64,000 nucleotides of DNA from Microbacterium neungamense (GTDB lineage: Bacteria > Actinomycetota > Actinomycetes > Actinomycetales > Microbacteriaceae), in contig NZ_CP069717.1 in NCBI RefSeq assembly GCF_024971095.1, positions 1,054,001 through 1,118,000 on the forward strand, read 5' to 3'. Positions 62,749 to 64,000 of the stretch are shown here, piece after piece; position 1 is the first letter of the stretch, and the number at the start of each line of letters is the position of its first letter. The notes below the pieces were generated by a model. The model was not told where the DNA came from. It ran no database searches and saw only the letters and a program-made list of their open reading frames with translations. A program made the position numbers and the translations under genes.

Positions 62749-63528
62749 ATGCCGCACACCCCTGCCTCAGATCCCTCGCTCGACGCGGTGCCGGAGCGCC
62801 GCCGGACGGTACTCGTCACCGGCACGAGTTCCGGCGTCGGCCGGGAACTCTGTCGTCGTCTCGCGCGGGCCGGCCACACGGTGCACGCGGTCGCACGCCG
62901 GGCGGACCGCCTGGACGCGATCGCCGCCGAACACCCGACAGTGCGCCCGTGGCCCGTCGACGTGAGCGACGAGGCCGCCGTCGACCGGCTCGCCGACAGT
63001 GTCGGACCGCTCGACGACATCGTGCACGCCGCCGGCGGCGCCCGCGGCTCGGCTCCGGTGCTGGCGTCGGACACCGAGCACTGGGAATGGATGTGGCGTA
63101 CCAACGTGCTCGGCACCATGCACCTGCTCCGCGCGCTCGTGCCGCGCCTGGTCAAGCAGGGGCGCGGCACGATCGTCGTCATCACCTCCGCCGCCGCGTT
63201 CCAGGCGTTGGAGGGCAGCTCCGGGTACAGCACCAGCAAGCACGCCCAATCGGCGATCGTGCAGACGCTCCGCAACGAACTCCTCGGCGCCGGCGTGAAC
63301 GTCACCGAGATCGCACCCGGCCTGATCGACACCGAGTTCTTCACCCAGCGCTTCCCGAACGACCCCGATCGGGCTGCGCAGATGTTCACCGGGCTCGACC
63401 CGCTGACCCCGACCGACATCTCTCGCGCTGTCGAGTACGTGCTCGACCAGCCCGCGCATGTCAACATCGACCGCCTCGTCCTGCGCCCGACCGCGCAGGG
63501 CAGCAACGGGAAGATCCACCGCCGATGA
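62749..63528 (+). CDS. Short-chain dehydrogenase/reductase
   Basis: A 259-residue classical SDR. Cofactor motif TGTSSGVGRELCRRLA, the catalytic YSTSK, Ser in VVITSAAAF and the IVHAAGG strand are present. The Arg-rich strand 2 end (AVARRADRL) suggests NADPH. ATG 62749 follows AGAAGGGAG. The stop overlaps the MFS start by ATGA. The substrate is unknown; the context suggests detoxification of a carbonyl compound. Confidence 0.88.
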   Translation: MPHTPASDPSLDAVPERRRTVLVTGTSSGVGRELCRRLARAGHTVHAVARRADRLDAIAAEHPTVRPWPVDVSDEAAVDRLADSVGPLDDIVHAAGGARGSAPVLASDTEHWEWMWRTNVLGTMHLLRALVPRLVKQGRGTIVVITSAAAFQALEGSSGYSTSKHAQSAIVQTLRNELLGAGVNVTEIAPGLIDTEFFTQRFPNDPDRAAQMFTGLDPLTPTDISRAVEYVLDQPAHVNIDRLVLRPTAQGSNGKIHRR

Positions 63529-64000
63529 CAGCACCATCAGATACGGGCCGGTTTCCGTTGGGGCGGCTGGTCCTGCTCGCCGCAGCCGGCTTCCTGACCA
63601 TGCTCACCGAAACGATCCCGGCCGGCCTCCTGCCCGCTATCGGGCGCAGCCTCGATGCCGGCGACGCGGCCACCGGGCAGCTGCTCACCGCCTACGCGGG
63701 CGCGTCGATGCTCGCCGCGATCCCGCTGGTCGCCGCCACTGGCCGAGCGCCCCGCAAGACGCTCATCATCGCCACCATAACCGGCGTCGCGGTCGCGAAC
63801 CTGATCACCGCGCTCTCTCCTGTGTTCTGGCTCGCGTTCGCCGCCCGCGTGCTCGGCGGCGCAGCCGCGGCTCTGCAATGGGCGATCCTGGCCGGATACG
63901 CGATGCGTCTGGTCGGCCGCAATAGACAGGGCCGAGCACTGTCACTGGCGATGGGTGGCATCCCCCTCGCCCTCGCCGCCGCAGGAACCCGAGTCCTGCC
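63525..64000 (+). CDS. MFS transporter, N-terminal part (cut by window end)
   Basis: The first 158 residues of a DHA1-type transporter: LVLLAAAGFLTMLTETIPAG (helix 1 with the T-E-x-x-P motif), LLTAYAGASMLAAIPLVAA, and further helices to residue 150. It is coupled to the SDR gene. The rest lies outside the window. Confidence 0.85.
   Translation, partial: MTAPSDTGRFPLGRLVLLAAAGFLTMLTETIPAGLLPAIGRSLDAGDAATGQLLTAYAGASMLAAIPLVAATGRAPRKTLIIATITGVAVANLITALSPVFWLAFAARVLGGAAAALQWAILAGYAMRLVGRNRQGRALSLAMGGIPLALAAAGTRVL

Overview
The window is high-GC actinobacterial chromosome, most likely Microbacterium or a close relative in the Microbacteriaceae. The base composition, the GTG/ATG start usage, the tmRNA tag (ANAKRTDFALAA), the short intergenic palindromic repeats and the gene order ilvD-ilvB-ilvH-ilvC-serA-leuB-ilvE-gltX-tRNA-Gln all point that way. 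This is inference from sequence character and gene order; no database was searched.

Layout. 1-3.9 kb: core genes (SIMPL-domain protein, ssrA with its terminator, a TetR regulator, a lipoprotein, a HisN-like phosphatase) up to tRNA-Lys. 3.9-18.6 kb: a decayed integrative or mobilisable island anchored at tRNA-Lys. It holds a serine-recombinase tail that reads into the tRNA, a cytosine methyltransferase/IS5 transposase chimera, an IS110 element with a likely bridge-RNA region, a truncated MobF relaxase, a coupled HTH / mini-ORF / ParB-like / Dam-methylase module, two direct IS3 copies (10.4 and 17.0 kb), and a 4.04-kb near-perfect mirror structure (IS110-IS3-IS110, 12333-16372). 18.6-25.3 kb: core genes with YbaK deacylase, a MarR regulator with a broken MFS gene, and an IclR-controlled CoA-transferase/thiolase operon. 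25.3-33.1 kb: an iron locus, with a ferric-iron ABC transporter preceded by a DtxR/IdeR-like box, then a divergent pair, also around an iron box: an unusual AMP-ligase / carrier-protein / membrane-acyltransferase fusion and an MFS exporter. 33.1-40.7 kb: trehalose synthesis (otsA, otsB) and branched-chain amino-acid synthesis (ilvD, ilvB, ilvH, ilvC) closed by a strong terminator. 40.8-55.8 kb: membrane proteins, a truncated APC permease, serA, a TetR/drug-efflux pair, leuB, ilvE, an FAH-hydrolase/MFS/methyltransferase operon, gltX and a lipocalin. 55.9-64 kb: tRNA-Gln followed by a second remnant element (excisionase-like HTH, tyrosine integrase broken by one extra G, transposase pieces), then an MFS/TetR drug-efflux pair and a LysR / DJ-1 / SDR / MFS cluster cut by the window end.

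How genes work together. IlvD, IlvBH, IlvC, IlvE and LeuB cover much of valine, isoleucine and leucine synthesis, although the IlvBHC block and the LeuB-IlvE block are about 8 kb apart. The iron boxes suggest that ferric-iron import and the fused acyl-transfer protein plus exporter respond to the same regulator. The least explained systems are the ParB-like/Dam module in the tRNA-Lys island and the iron-box-linked ligase-carrier-acyltransferase fusion.
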